From Desulfacinum sp. (lineage in GTDB: Bacteria; Desulfobacterota; Syntrophobacteria; Syntrophobacterales; DSM-9756): a stretch of DNA of 64,000 nt. Both the position numbers and the translations under genes were made by a program. Location: NCBI GenBank assembly GCA_014359885.1, contig JACIYN010000017.1, positions 97,001-161,000 on the forward strand, given 5' to 3'. How positions within the stretch are numbered: the first letter of the stretch is position 1; every line of letters starts with the position of its first letter. Of this stretch, positions 28,187 through 38,007 are shown piece after piece. The notes beneath the pieces are model-generated. The model was not told the origin of the DNA, made no database searches, and saw only the letters and a list, made by a program, of their open reading frames with translations.

Positions 28187-29017
28187 TCAGGCAACGAACT
28201 GTTCGCCGGTGCGGGCGAAGTGCACCGCGTTTCGGAAAAGGAGGACCCCGGCGCCTTCCTCCGGCAGGGGCTCACCGGCCCGGCATCGCCTTTCCTTTTC
28301 CAGGGTCCAGTCGGGGTGGTTGGTCCAGTGGTTGAACGCTTCCGGGTGGGGCATGAGGCCCAGGATACGTCCCGTGGGGTCGCAGATGCCCGCGATGTCG
28401 TTAATGGATCCGTTGGGATTGGCGGGGAAGGATCCGCCCGCAGGGCGCCCGTCTTCCGTGGCGTAACGGAGCACCACCTGATGGTTCCGCTCCAGCCTTT
28501 CGATCACCTCCGGCTCGGCAAAGAATTTTCCTTCGCCATGGCGCACGGGCAGGTCCATGGTGTGCAAACCCCGGGTGAAGACGCAGGGGGATTGGTCGTT
28601 GAAGACCACATGGACCCACTGGTCCCGAAACGTTCCGCAGTCGTTGGTCACCAGGGCCGCCTGCCGTTCCCATGATCCCGGTTCGAAACCGGGCAGGAGC
28701 CCTGTGTTGACCAACACCTGGAAGCCGTTGCAGATCCCCAGGACCAGACCGCCTCGGTCCACGAAGGACAGGATCTGGTCCCGCAGGCGGTGTTTGAGGC
28801 GTATGGCCAGGATGACGCCGGCCCCGTGTTCGTCGGCCCAAGAGAATCCGCCTCCGATGACGAAGATCTGGTAGTCCTCCAGCCGTTGGACACCGGAGAT
28901 GATGGCGTTGAGGTGAACCCGCTCGGCCTTGGCCCCGGCCAGGTTGAGAATATGGGCCGTTTCCCAGTCGCAGTTGAGGCCGAAGCCGGTGAGTACCAGA
29001 GCTCGTACGTCCTTCAT
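28187..29017 (-). CDS. purQ: Phosphoribosylformylglycinamidine synthase subunit I (glutaminase)
   Basis: LVLGICNGFQVLVNTGLLPG, LMPHPEAFNHW. Confidence 0.92.
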   Translation of the reverse strand: MKDVRALVLTGFGLNCDWETAHILNLAGAKAERVHLNAIISGVQRLEDYQIFVIGGGFSWADEHGAGVILAIRLKHRLRDQILSFVDRGGLVLGICNGFQVLVNTGLLPGFEPGSWERQAALVTNDCGTFRDQWVHVVFNDQSPCVFTRGLHTMDLPVRHGEGKFFAEPEVIERLERNHQVVLRYATEDGRPAGGSFPANPNGSINDIAGICDPTGRILGLMPHPEAFNHWTNHPDWTLEKERRCRAGEPLPEEGAGVLLFRNAVHFARTGEQFVA

Positions 29018-29106
29018 GGGTTGGTTGTCCTCCCAGGGATTAAGGTACGATTTTCAGAAAGTCATGAAATCCCGCGCGCGGAAATAACGTATCGAGAAAG
29101 TAGGGT

Positions 29107-29142
29107 CCCTGTGGGGGCGGTTCGCGAACCGCCCCCACAGGG
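29107..29142. repeat. 36-bp perfect palindrome CCCTGTGGGGGCGGTTCGCGAACCGCCCCCACAGGG (family A)
   Basis: Read directly. Confidence 0.95.
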
Positions 29143-29228
29143 TGGGTGTCGGTTTTGGGTCCCGGGGCTGGGAGCTTTTCTGAGAATGGCTCCCCGGCCC
29201 AAGAGGCCCGGGATCTCCGTTCTTCTTG

Positions 29229-29351
29229 TAGCCGCGGGGCTTCAGCCCCGCGGGAAAAAGCCGTCATACCTCCATATCGTGATGGAGATCATGCCCGGTG
29301 GCCTATCCGACGTCCGGGGATCTCCTCCGCAGCCCTAAAGGGCTGCGCTAC
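29229..29351 (+). repeat. Composite GTAG/CTAC hairpin module (B-C module)
   Basis: gtagccgcggggcttcagccccgcgg ... ctccgcagccctaaagggctgcgctac. Confidence 0.85.
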
Positions 29352-29484
29352 GAGAACTCTGCAAACCGTCACTCCCGCGCAAGCGGGAGTCCATAGGTTT
29401 CCGGAAATCCTGGATCCCAGCTTTCGCGGGGATGACGGATGCAGACAAAACGACGCAAAGAACCCATTGTCAGACAGCCTCCTG
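29352..29484 (-). repeat. Element D (two GC hairpins), overlapping purL 3' end
   Basis: Reverse complement aggaggctgtctgacaatgggttctttgcgtcg...cgtcatccccgcgaaagc...ggactcccgcttgcgcgggagtgacgg closely matches 63337-63479. Confidence 0.85.
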
Positions 29485-32475
29485 GCCCTTTCGGCCGCAC
29501 CAGGCCTGCCGGAGGGTTTCCAGCGGCACGTTCAGAAGCTCCTTTCCGTCGCTTGTCCGGATTCGAAAGGCGGGCGCCTCGGTCACCTCCCCGATCCGGC
29601 CCGCGGGAAGCCCCTTCATGAGTTCTTCGAAGGCGGTGATCCCATGGGGCGGCACGGTCACCAGAAAGCGCCCCAGGGACTCGCTGAAGAGCAAAGCGGA
29701 AGGGGAAAGATCGCCATCCGCCGGCACGCGGCTCAGGTCCCACACCATGCCCAGCCGCCCGGCAAACGCCGCCATGGCCCCATGCACGGCGAGGCCCCCC
29801 CTTCCCACGGCGCGGCAGGAAGCGCAAAGCCCTCGGGCCACGGCCTGTTCCAGGGCGCGGTAGAGCTTGAGAAAGTCTTCCGGGCGGGCGCGCGGAACGT
29901 TCAGGCCCACGTGGCCCAAATGCTCGTAGTATTCGGACGCCCCCAGCTCGTTTCGGGTGATCCCCAGCACGTAGACCGCATCCCCGGGCATCTTCACGTC
30001 CATGGTGAGGCAGCGGTTCACGTCGGGCACCACCGTGGTGGCGGTGAACTGCATGGTGGGAAGCCCCGACACCTTGTGGCGTTCGCCGTAGGCTCCGGGA
30101 AGGTGGCCGTCCACGTACATGCTGTCCTTTCCGGAAAGGAGCGGGATGCCGTAGGCCAGGCACATGTCCCGCAGCGCCCAGTTGGCCCGCACCAGCTGGG
30201 CCGCCTTGTATCGCCCGTCCGGGTTCTTTTCCGGATCGTACTGGATGTTGGGCCAGCAGAAGTTGTCCACCCCGCCGATCTCATCCAGGATCCCGCCCAC
30301 GGCGAGAAGCCGGCGCACGCATTCGTCGATGGACGCTTCCACCATGTGGTAGGTGTCGATCTGCGAATAGGTAGGGTGGAGCGCCTGGGTGACGGCCAGT
30401 CCCCGGTTGGAGGTGAGCACCGGCCGGATGACCGCCGCATCGTTGGGTACGTCCCGATCGCGGCCCACCAGGAACTTCACCGCGCTGGTTCCCTGCACTT
30501 CGTGATCGTATTGGCGCTGGATCCACTCCCGGCTGCACAGGTTGGGCGAGGCCAGAAGATCGCACAGGAGGCGGCCGAAATCCTGCGGTTCGCTCAACAC
30601 GGGTTCCGTCAGGCCTCTCGATTGGGGCGACCGCCACTGGGCGTCGAACTCCCACTGGGGAAAATCCTCGCGGAAGAAGCTCAGGTCCAGGTAGGCGCAG
30701 GTGCGGCCTTCGTAGGTGAGGTGGAGCTTTCCCGAATCTTCGTAGCGACCGATCACGGTGCATTCCACCTCATGGAGGCGGGCCAGTTCCATGAACCGGT
30801 CCAGGTTCTCCGGCCGCACGGCCACCGTCATGCGCTCCTGGGATTCGGAAACCCAGATCTCCCACACGTCCAGGCCCTCGTACTTGAGCGGTACCTTGTC
30901 CAGCTCCACCACGGCGCCCCCGGCCATCTGAGCCGATTCGCCGATGGACGACGAGAGCCCGCCGCCTCCGTTGTCGGTGATGAAGGTGATGAGCCCCTCG
31001 TCCCGGGCTTCCAGGAGAAAGTCGTGCATCTTCTTCTGGGTGTAGGGATCGCCGATCTGCACGTGGCCCGCCGGGGTGTGTTCGCTGTAGCTTTCGCTGG
31101 AGGCCGTGACCCCGTGGATGCCGTCCTTCCCCACCCGGCCCCCGGCCATGATGATGAGATCTCCGGGGTTGGGTTTCTTCCGCTCCGTGGGTTCCCCTTT
31201 CACGGTCTTGGGCATGAGGCCGATGGCGCCCACGAAGACCAGGCATTTTCCAAGGTAGGAGGGGTGATACAGGAGGTTTCCGAAGACCGTGGGAACCCCG
31301 TGCTTGTTGCCCCCGTCGCGCACACCTTCCACCACGCCGTCCAGGAGCCGGCGCGGATGCAGGTGCGGGCGGAGCGGGCCGGCGTAGTCCCGGGGGCCCA
31401 CGCAGTAGCCGTAGAGGCCGGCGATGAGGCGCGAGCCCTTTCCGGTTCCCATGGGATCCCGGTAGACGCCCACGATGCCGGTGAGGGCCCCGCCGTAGGC
31501 TTCCATGTTGGAGGGGCTGTTGTGGGTTTCTCCCGTGATCACGTAGTGGTGGTCGTCGTCGAAGCGGGCCACCCCGGCGTTGTCCCACAGGACCGACACC
31601 ACCCAGTCCTTTTCCTGTTGGATCTTCAGGGTGGGAGCTTCGATGCAGGTCCTGAAGAGGCTGTCCACCACGGCTTCTTCGCCGGAATCGGGATCGCGGT
31701 AGAAGAATTTCCCCCGGAAGGTGTTGTGGTTGCAGTGGTCGCTTCGGGCCTGGCTGATGGCTTCCAGCTCCACGTCCGTGGGAAGATCAAGGCCCACCTT
31801 GCGCCGCTCTTCCACCACCTCCGGCCGGAGGAAGTAGGCCCGGATCACGGGGATGTCCCGGGGATGGAGCGCCAGGTTTCGTTCATCGCTCAGCCTCTTG
31901 AGCTCTTCGTCGCTGCCGATGGCGAGGGTCTGCACCGTCGGTGTGTGGGCCAGGTCCACCTTGGGGAGAATGAAGCCGATGCCATGCCGGGAATCCCAGT
32001 CCTTCGGGGCGTAGATGCGCCACTGCTGGATGATGTCGTTGGCCAGCAGTTCCCGGGCGATGGTGTCCACCTGTTCGCGGCTGAGTGGGGCGTCCCGGAG
32101 CAGCACCAATTTGGAGGTGTAGGCGGCCGCATGGGGAGGCAACGGCCGTTGCAGGAAGTCGGTGATGGCCTCCAGGGCCACGCTTCCGGCCGTATCCCGC
32201 ACACCCGGGCGGAACCCCACCCAGACGGCCCAGTCGAAATCCTCAGGTCTTGCCAGGGGCCCATAACTGGAAACCTGGGTCACAGGGTTGGTGAAGATCT
32301 CCGTGCGAACGGCTTCCAGCTCCGATTCGTTCAGACCGGCGTCCAGCATGAGCACATGGATCACACGGGCGCTTCCCACGTGCCAGCCGAAATAGTCGTG
32401 GATCATCCGGCACAGGCCGGATCCTTCCGCATCGAAAAGGTGAGGCTTGAGAGCGATCTCCAATCTGGCTGCCAT
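29470..32475 (-). CDS. purL: Phosphoribosylformylglycinamidine synthase, large subunit type
   Basis: ISQARSDHCNHNTFRGKFFY, TGETHNSPSNMEAYGGALTGIVG, ATG at 32475. Confidence 0.93.
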   Translation of the reverse strand: MAARLEIALKPHLFDAEGSGLCRMIHDYFGWHVGSARVIHVLMLDAGLNESELEAVRTEIFTNPVTQVSSYGPLARPEDFDWAVWVGFRPGVRDTAGSVALEAITDFLQRPLPPHAAAYTSKLVLLRDAPLSREQVDTIARELLANDIIQQWRIYAPKDWDSRHGIGFILPKVDLAHTPTVQTLAIGSDEELKRLSDERNLALHPRDIPVIRAYFLRPEVVEERRKVGLDLPTDVELEAISQARSDHCNHNTFRGKFFYRDPDSGEEAVVDSLFRTCIEAPTLKIQQEKDWVVSVLWDNAGVARFDDDHHYVITGETHNSPSNMEAYGGALTGIVGVYRDPMGTGKGSRLIAGLYGYCVGPRDYAGPLRPHLHPRRLLDGVVEGVRDGGNKHGVPTVFGNLLYHPSYLGKCLVFVGAIGLMPKTVKGEPTERKKPNPGDLIIMAGGRVGKDGIHGVTASSESYSEHTPAGHVQIGDPYTQKKMHDFLLEARDEGLITFITDNGGGGLSSSIGESAQMAGGAVVELDKVPLKYEGLDVWEIWVSESQERMTVAVRPENLDRFMELARLHEVECTVIGRYEDSGKLHLTYEGRTCAYLDLSFFREDFPQWEFDAQWRSPQSRGLTEPVLSEPQDFGRLLCDLLASPNLCSREWIQRQYDHEVQGTSAVKFLVGRDRDVPNDAAVIRPVLTSNRGLAVTQALHPTYSQIDTYHMVEASIDECVRRLLAVGGILDEIGGVDNFCWPNIQYDPEKNPDGRYKAAQLVRANWALRDMCLAYGIPLLSGKDSMYVDGHLPGAYGERHKVSGLPTMQFTATTVVPDVNRCLTMDVKMPGDAVYVLGITRNELGASEYYEHLGHVGLNVPRARPEDFLKLYRALEQAVARGLCASCRAVGRGGLAVHGAMAAFAGRLGMVWDLSRVPADGDLSPSALLFSESLGRFLVTVPPHGITAFEELMKGLPAGRIGEVTEAPAFRIRTSDGKELLNVPLETLRQAWCGRKGQEAV

Positions 32476-32500
32476 GGATCCATCCCGTTTTTTGCTGACG

Positions 32501-33046
32501 TTAACCTTTGAGAAGTTTGAAGGCGATGAGTATGAGGATGCCACCGCCCACGACGCCCATGCGGCGGCCCCACAGGGCGGAGAGGCGATCGCCGATCCGC
32601 ATGGCCGCCCAGGTCATGAGCCCGGCGGTGATCCCGATGCAGACGGCGGCTCCCAGAAGGCGCCTGCCCAGAAGGCCCAGGCTGAACCCCACTCCCAAGG
32701 CGTCCAGGCTGGTGGCGACCGAAAGGACGACCAGGCTCATGCCCCGGGTGGGGTCGGCGCAGGCCTCCTCTTCCTCACCGCCCCGCAGACTTTCGTAAGC
32801 CATCTTGGAGCCGATGAAAAGGAGGATGGCAAAGGCGACCCACGGGCCCCAGGTGCGGGCCGTTTCCACCAGGGTGGTTCCCAGCACCCATCCGATGAGG
32901 GGCATGGCGAACTGAAAGAAGCCGAAATGGAAGGAAAGGCGGAAGATGTGGCGGGGTGTGCAGAAGCGGGTGCCCACGCCGAGGCCCACGGCAAAGGCAT
33001 CACAGCCGAGCGCCACGGCCACCAGCAGGGTCTCCCATACGGACAT
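32501..33046 (-). CDS. mntP: Putative manganese efflux pump MntP
   Basis: VALGCDAFAVGLGVG, VATSLDALGVGFSLGLLG two-repeat MntP pattern. Confidence 0.88.
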   Translation of the reverse strand: MSVWETLLVAVALGCDAFAVGLGVGTRFCTPRHIFRLSFHFGFFQFAMPLIGWVLGTTLVETARTWGPWVAFAILLFIGSKMAYESLRGGEEEEACADPTRGMSLVVLSVATSLDALGVGFSLGLLGRRLLGAAVCIGITAGLMTWAAMRIGDRLSALWGRRMGVVGGGILILIAFKLLKG

Positions 33047-33077
33047 GATTCTCCTTCGTGCAGTTTCGGACTGGCCC

Positions 33078-33458
33078 TTAGGTGTAATAAATCTCGTACT
33101 GTGTGCCGTAGCTCTGGTACTGGAGGCTCAGATCCCCCAGGATCCGAGCGATGCTGGAATCGAGTTGCAGGAACTTGATCCCCATGCCCCGTGGCGTGGC
33201 CGCGTCGTCCGGGCCGTACAGGTTGGACCAGATCACCTCCCCCTCCACCTCCAGGGGCTTCTGGAAGCCGGGAAAGAGAAGGCTCAATCGAACGCGGGTC
33301 TGGATGGGCGCCGGGTCCTTGCAAAGAACGAGCATGCCCCTTTCATTGAAATGGATCGCCCGCCCCAGGCCCTTGTTGTCGCCGTAGATGAAGGCCACCT
33401 GGCAAGGCTTGGGCCTCTTTTCCCCTCCATCGCCTCCCGCGTTGGCGCCGTTGAGCAT
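33078..33458 (-). CDS. PilZ-like domain protein
   Basis: ATG at 33458; VRLSLLFPGFQKPLEVEGEVIWSN ... RGMGIKFLQLD. Confidence 0.65.
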   Translation of the reverse strand: MLNGANAGGDGGEKRPKPCQVAFIYGDNKGLGRAIHFNERGMLVLCKDPAPIQTRVRLSLLFPGFQKPLEVEGEVIWSNLYGPDDAATPRGMGIKFLQLDSSIARILGDLSLQYQSYGTQYEIYYT

Positions 33459-33469
33459 GGAGATCCTCC

Positions 33470-33518
33470 GTGATCCGTAATCCGTGAACCGTGGTCCGTG
33501 ATCCGTGGTCCGTGGTCC
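33470..33518 (-). repeat. Heptad array GTGATCC GTAATCC GTGAACC GTGGTCC GTGATCC GTGGTCC GTGGTCC
   Basis: Read directly, 5' of PilZ-like gene. Confidence 0.93.
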
Positions 33519-33598
33519 TGGGGGAATCGGGGGCACTGACACGCGTTCCCACGGCCGTACCCTGGAAAATCGCACACCGCGTTACCCCTCTACCCTAC

Positions 33599-33642
33599 CC
33601 CTCTAATCCTTAATCCTTTAATCCTTCAATCCTTCAATCCTG
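33599..33642 (-). repeat. Octamer-like array (TAATCCTT/CAATCCTT) just downstream of pheT
   Basis: ctaatccttaatcctttaatccttcaatccttcaatcct. Confidence 0.85.
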
Positions 33643-33643
33643 A

Positions 33644-36055
33644 TCAGCGAAGCTGCGCGTCGAAGGCGGCCAGCACCTTTTCGGTAATCCGCTCGTGCAG
33701 GGCGTTGACCTCTTCGTCGGTCAGGTTCCGGTCCGGAGCGCGGTACACGATGCGATACCCCACGCTCTTTCTCCCCGCCCCCAGTTGCTTGCCCCGGTAC
33801 AGGTCGAAGAGGTCCACCTGTTCCACCAGCGGTTCCCGGAGGGACCGGATGTAGTCCAGCGGAGCGGCCACCGGCAGATCGTCGGCCACGATGAGGGCCA
33901 TGTCCCGGGTGACCGAGGGAAATTTGGGAAGGGGCGAAAAACCGGGATGGGGCCGCTTCAGTTGGTAGAGGGTTTCAAAATCCAGTTCGAAGTAGAAGGT
34001 GTCCCTCTTGAGGTCGAACGCCTCCTGCACGTCGGGGTGGACCCTTCCCACCGATCCCACCAACGTGGCCGCCACATGGACGGCGGCACCCACGGACGGG
34101 TCGCAGTACGGGGGAAGCGGCTCCCGGGAAAAGCGAACGGCGTCCGGGCCCAGGTGAAACCGTTCCAGCACGGCTTCCACCGCTCCCTTGGCGTCCGCAT
34201 AGTCCACCGTTTCCTCGGATCCATACAACGGGTGGGGGACGCGGCGTCCGGCCAGGATGCCCACGAGATGGTGGTCCTCCTGCGGCAGGGCTTCCCCCTC
34301 TCGGGGCAGGAAGACCTTGCTCAATTCAAAGAGCCGAAAATCCGTGTTGGCCCGATCGAAGTTGTGGCGGGCCGTCAAGAGCAGCCCGGGGAGGAGTGAC
34401 GTACGCATGACCGCCTGCTCCTCGCTCAAGGGATTCAAAAGCCGTACGGGCTGCAGGCGCGGGTCTCCTTCGGGTAGCCCGAGGTCTTGCAGGGTCTTTT
34501 CGGGGATGAAGGAGTACGTCAAGACTTCGTCGAACCCGATGGCCGTCAGGGTCTCCTTGAGCTTCTGGCGCAAGGTGGCATGGGGGTCCGGCGGATCGGC
34601 GTAAAGCGGCGCCGTGGCGTGGGTGACCGGCACCCGATCGTAGCCCACGAGGCGGGCCACCTCTTCGGCCAGGTCCACTTCCCGCGTCACGTCGGAGCGG
34701 CAGGAAGGGGGTGTGACCAGGAGGGTCTCTGAATCCTTCCGCTCCACCTGCATTTCGATGGATTCCAGGACACGTGCCATGGCACCGGCATCCAGGTCGA
34801 GGCCCAGGAAGCGGTTCACCTTGGGAACGCGCAGTTCAATGGTGGGGCGGGCGATGGGCGCCGGGTATTCGTCGATGACCCCCTTGGCCAGAACCCCCCC
34901 GGCCAGCTGGACCATGAGCTGGGCCGCACGATCCACCGCCCGGATGACGCCCTCCGGGTCGATGCCCCGCTCGAAACGGTAGCTCGACTCCGTTCGAAGG
35001 CCCAGTTTGCGGCTGGAGCGCCGGATGCCTTCCGGCTGGAAATAAGCGCTTTCGATGAGCACCTGGGTGGTCTGATCGGTGATTTCCGAGTCGAGGCCGC
35101 CCATGATGCCGGCGATGGCCACGGGACCTACGCCGTCGCAAATCAGAAGCGTATCGTCGAAAAGGGTCCGTTCCACTCCGTCCAGCGTGGAGAACCGCTC
35201 TCCGGCATGGGCCCGGCGCACCACGATCCGTCCTTCCCGCAGGCGCTCGTAGTCGAAGGCATGGAGCGGCTGGCCTAGTTCCATCATCACGTAGTTGGTC
35301 ACGTCCACCACATTGTTGATGGACCGGATGCCGGCGGCTTCCAGGCGGCGCTTCATCCACTGGGGAGACGGCCCGATGCGCACACCCCGGATGAGGCGGG
35401 CCGCATAGCGCGGGCAACCCACGGGGTCCTGGATGGTGACGGAGGCGGTGTCGTGGATGGGGGGGCCGTCTTCGGCCAGGGTGATTTCCGGGTAGCGCAG
35501 TTGCGTGCCGCAGATGGCTGCGACCTCGCGGGCCACGCCGACCATGGAAAGGCAGTCGCCCCGGTTGGGGGTGATGGAAACGTCCAGGACGGCGTCGTCC
35601 AGGTCCATGGCCTCCAGCAAGGTCTTTCCCAGGGGCAGATGGGGATCGAGAACCCAGATGCCGGAAGCGTCCTCACCCAGGAGAAGCTCCCGTTGGCTGC
35701 AAAGCATGCCCTCGGACAACTGACCGCGGATCTTGGCTTCGGAAAGTTTCTGGCCGTTGGGAAGGACGGCTCCCGGAAGCGCCAGGGCCACCACCTGCCC
35801 CGGGGCCACGTTGGGAGCCCCGCAGACCACCTGCCGGATGCGGGTGCCGTCGTGAACGTCGCACAACCGGAGCTTGTCCGCGTTGGGATGGGGTCGAACG
35901 GCATCCACCCGCGCCACGACCACTTGCCTAAGAAAGGCATGGGGGCGTTCGACGGACTCCACCTCCAGGCCCGCCATGGTGAGGCGGTCCGCAAGGGTGT
36001 CGGCGTCCACGGTGAGGTCCACATAGTCCTTGAGCCACTGGGTGCTTACACGCAT
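33644..36055 (-). CDS. pheT: Phenylalanyl-tRNA synthetase beta subunit
   Basis: MRVSTQWLKDYVDL, EMR-type tRNA-binding N-term, RYEFERGIDPE-like SSYRFERGIDPEG. Confidence 0.95.
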   Translation of the reverse strand: MRVSTQWLKDYVDLTVDADTLADRLTMAGLEVESVERPHAFLRQVVVARVDAVRPHPNADKLRLCDVHDGTRIRQVVCGAPNVAPGQVVALALPGAVLPNGQKLSEAKIRGQLSEGMLCSQRELLLGEDASGIWVLDPHLPLGKTLLEAMDLDDAVLDVSITPNRGDCLSMVGVAREVAAICGTQLRYPEITLAEDGPPIHDTASVTIQDPVGCPRYAARLIRGVRIGPSPQWMKRRLEAAGIRSINNVVDVTNYVMMELGQPLHAFDYERLREGRIVVRRAHAGERFSTLDGVERTLFDDTLLICDGVGPVAIAGIMGGLDSEITDQTTQVLIESAYFQPEGIRRSSRKLGLRTESSYRFERGIDPEGVIRAVDRAAQLMVQLAGGVLAKGVIDEYPAPIARPTIELRVPKVNRFLGLDLDAGAMARVLESIEMQVERKDSETLLVTPPSCRSDVTREVDLAEEVARLVGYDRVPVTHATAPLYADPPDPHATLRQKLKETLTAIGFDEVLTYSFIPEKTLQDLGLPEGDPRLQPVRLLNPLSEEQAVMRTSLLPGLLLTARHNFDRANTDFRLFELSKVFLPREGEALPQEDHHLVGILAGRRVPHPLYGSEETVDYADAKGAVEAVLERFHLGPDAVRFSREPLPPYCDPSVGAAVHVAATLVGSVGRVHPDVQEAFDLKRDTFYFELDFETLYQLKRPHPGFSPLPKFPSVTRDMALIVADDLPVAAPLDYIRSLREPLVEQVDLFDLYRGKQLGAGRKSVGYRIVYRAPDRNLTDEEVNALHERITEKVLAAFDAQLR

Positions 36056-36104
36056 CGATGTTCCCCTCTCAGTGCCTGATGGAGCGCCCTCGCCGTTTAC
36101 GACA

Positions 36105-36132
36105 AAGGGCACGACCCGGTCGTCGTGCCCTT
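36105..36132. promoter_or_regulatory. 11-bp stem hairpin in pheS-pheT intercistronic gap
   Basis: AAGGGCACGAC-CCGGTC-GTCGTGCCCTT. Confidence 0.7.
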
Positions 36133-36186
36133 CGTGGGGGAGCGGCGGAAGATGAAAACGGTGAGGCCCGGCGATGACTCTCCCCG

Positions 36187-37197
36187 CTAGAACTGCCTCA
36201 AGAATCGGACGTCGTTTTCGAAAAAGAGCCGCAGGTCGTTGATCCCGTAGCGAAGCATGGCGATCCGTTCGATGCCCATCCCGAAGGCGAAGCCGGTCAC
36301 TTCATCGGGATCGTAACCGACCATTTTGAAGACCTCCGGGTCCACCATGCCGGATCCCAGGATCTCCAGCCAGCCGGTCTGGGAGCAGACCCGGCACCCG
36401 GCCCCCCGGCACATGACGCACTGGATGTCCACTTCCGCACTGGGCTCGGTGAACGGAAAGAAGCTGGGGCGGAAGCGAAGGCCCACATGAGGGCCGAACA
36501 TTTGATGGACAAAGACGGTGAGAACGCCCTTGAGGTCCCCGAAGGAGATGTCGCGCCCCACCATGAGGCCTTCCACCTGATGGAACATGGGCGTGTGGGT
36601 GACGTCCGAATCGCATCGGTAGGCCTTGCCGGGCGCGATGATCTTGATGGGCGGGCGCTTCTTTTCCATGGTGCGGATCTGAAGCGGAGACGTATGGGTG
36701 CGCAGGACCACCTCGTCCGACACGTAGAAGGTGTCTTGCATGTCGCGGGCCGGGTGGTCCTTGGGGATGTTGAGGGCCTCGAAGTTGTAGTAGTCCAGCT
36801 CGACTTCCGGTCCTTCCACGGTCTCAAAGCCCAGGCGGTTGAAGATGGCCGCGATGTCCATGGCCGTCTGCGTGATGGGGTGCAACCGGCCGGAAAGGGG
36901 ACGTCGTCCGGGAACCGTTACGTCCAGCACGGACTTGGGGCGCTTGGCCTCCTCTTTGGCCTTGCGGATCGCTTCGGCAAGACGTTCCTCGAGGGCCGCC
37001 TTCACCTCGTTCAAGACCCGGCCGGCCTCAGGCCGGGCCTCCGCGGGCACCGCGCCGAGGCGCTTGAAGAGGGCCGTGAGCTTGCCCTTGCGGCCCAAAA
37101 AGCCCACGCGGACCGCATCCAGGGCCTTCAGGTCTGCGCCCGCCGCCGCGATGGCCCCTTCCGCCTCCCGAAGAAGTGTGCGCGCATCCTCTTCCAT
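36187..37197 (-). CDS. pheS: Phenylalanyl-tRNA synthetase alpha subunit
   Basis: [51 protein letters not shown]. Confidence 0.96.
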   Translation of the reverse strand: MEEDARTLLREAEGAIAAAGADLKALDAVRVGFLGRKGKLTALFKRLGAVPAEARPEAGRVLNEVKAALEERLAEAIRKAKEEAKRPKSVLDVTVPGRRPLSGRLHPITQTAMDIAAIFNRLGFETVEGPEVELDYYNFEALNIPKDHPARDMQDTFYVSDEVVLRTHTSPLQIRTMEKKRPPIKIIAPGKAYRCDSDVTHTPMFHQVEGLMVGRDISFGDLKGVLTVFVHQMFGPHVGLRFRPSFFPFTEPSAEVDIQCVMCRGAGCRVCSQTGWLEILGSGMVDPEVFKMVGYDPDEVTGFAFGMGIERIAMLRYGINDLRLFFENDVRFLRQF

Positions 37198-37203
37198 GGG
37201 TCC

Positions 37204-37557
37204 CTACGCCGCTTCCTTGGCAACGGCCACCAGTTGGGCGAAGGCCTGGGGATCGGACACGGCCAAGCCCGCCAGCACCTTGCGGTCCAACTCCACGTTG
37301 GCCTTCTTCAGTCCGCTCATGAAGGCGGAATAGCTCAGTCCGTGTTGGCGCGCCGCTGCATTGATGCGCATGATCCACAGGCTTCGGAAGTTGCGCTTCT
37401 TGGCCCGGCGATCCCGATAGGCGTAAACCAGGGCGCGACTGACGGTTTCCTTGGCGGTGCGCAACAGCCGGCCGCGACCACCGCGGTAGCCCTTGGCCAT
37501 ATTGAGAATCTTTTTGCGGCGCTGACGTGATTTCACCGCCTTTTTGACTCGAGGCAT
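37204..37557 (-). CDS. rplT: 50S ribosomal protein L20
   Basis: [28 protein letters not shown]. Confidence 0.97.
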   Translation of the reverse strand: MPRVKKAVKSRQRRKKILNMAKGYRGGRGRLLRTAKETVSRALVYAYRDRRAKKRNFRSLWIMRINAAARQHGLSYSAFMSGLKKANVELDRKVLAGLAVSDPQAFAQLVAVAKEAA

Positions 37558-37611
37558 CTTTCCACTCCTTGAACGTCACAAGTGTCTGTATGGAACAGGC
37601 CCTGCCGGCGC

Positions 37612-37809
37612 CTAGAGGTACGGCAGCATCCTCTGCAGACCCTTCACATTGGCGGGGTCCACGATGGTGGATCGGCGAAGCGCCCGCTTGCGTTTGGAGC
37701 TCTTCTTGGTGAGGATGTGACTCTTGTAGGCTTTGGCTCGCGCAAAGCGTCCGCCTCCGGTCTTGCGAAAGCGCTTCGCGGCTCCACGGTTGGTTTTGAG
37801 CTTTGGCAT
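37612..37809 (-). CDS. rpmI: 50S ribosomal protein L35
   Basis: [37 protein letters not shown]. Confidence 0.97.
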   Translation of the reverse strand: MPKLKTNRGAAKRFRKTGGGRFARAKAYKSHILTKKSSKRKRALRRSTIVDPANVKGLQRMLPYL

Positions 37810-37961
37810 GGATTCCTCCGAATGGTCTCGTTTCACAAAGTCTCAGACCGGGCTCTTTCGGCACAAAACAGCGCAACCCCGCACAAGGGCGGTGTTGCGT
37901 CCGGCACGGGGACGGGCGTACGCGTCGGAAAGCCTCGTCCCCGCGGTGGATCGAGGCGTGT

Positions 37962-37990
37962 AATCTATTGACACCCCTGGGGTGTGTCAA
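37962..37990 (-). promoter_or_regulatory. Sigma70-like promoter overlapping a ~23-bp palindrome, directed at rpmI
   Basis: Minus strand TTGACA-17nt-TAGATT; plus TTGACACCCCTGGGGTGTGTCAA. Confidence 0.6.
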
Positions 37991-38007
37991 GCTTTTTGTG
38001 AGGAAGG

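Noticed and set aside
29146-32511. 1121-aa ORF antisense to purL
   Set aside because: GC-driven shadow ORF; purL on the other strand is unambiguous
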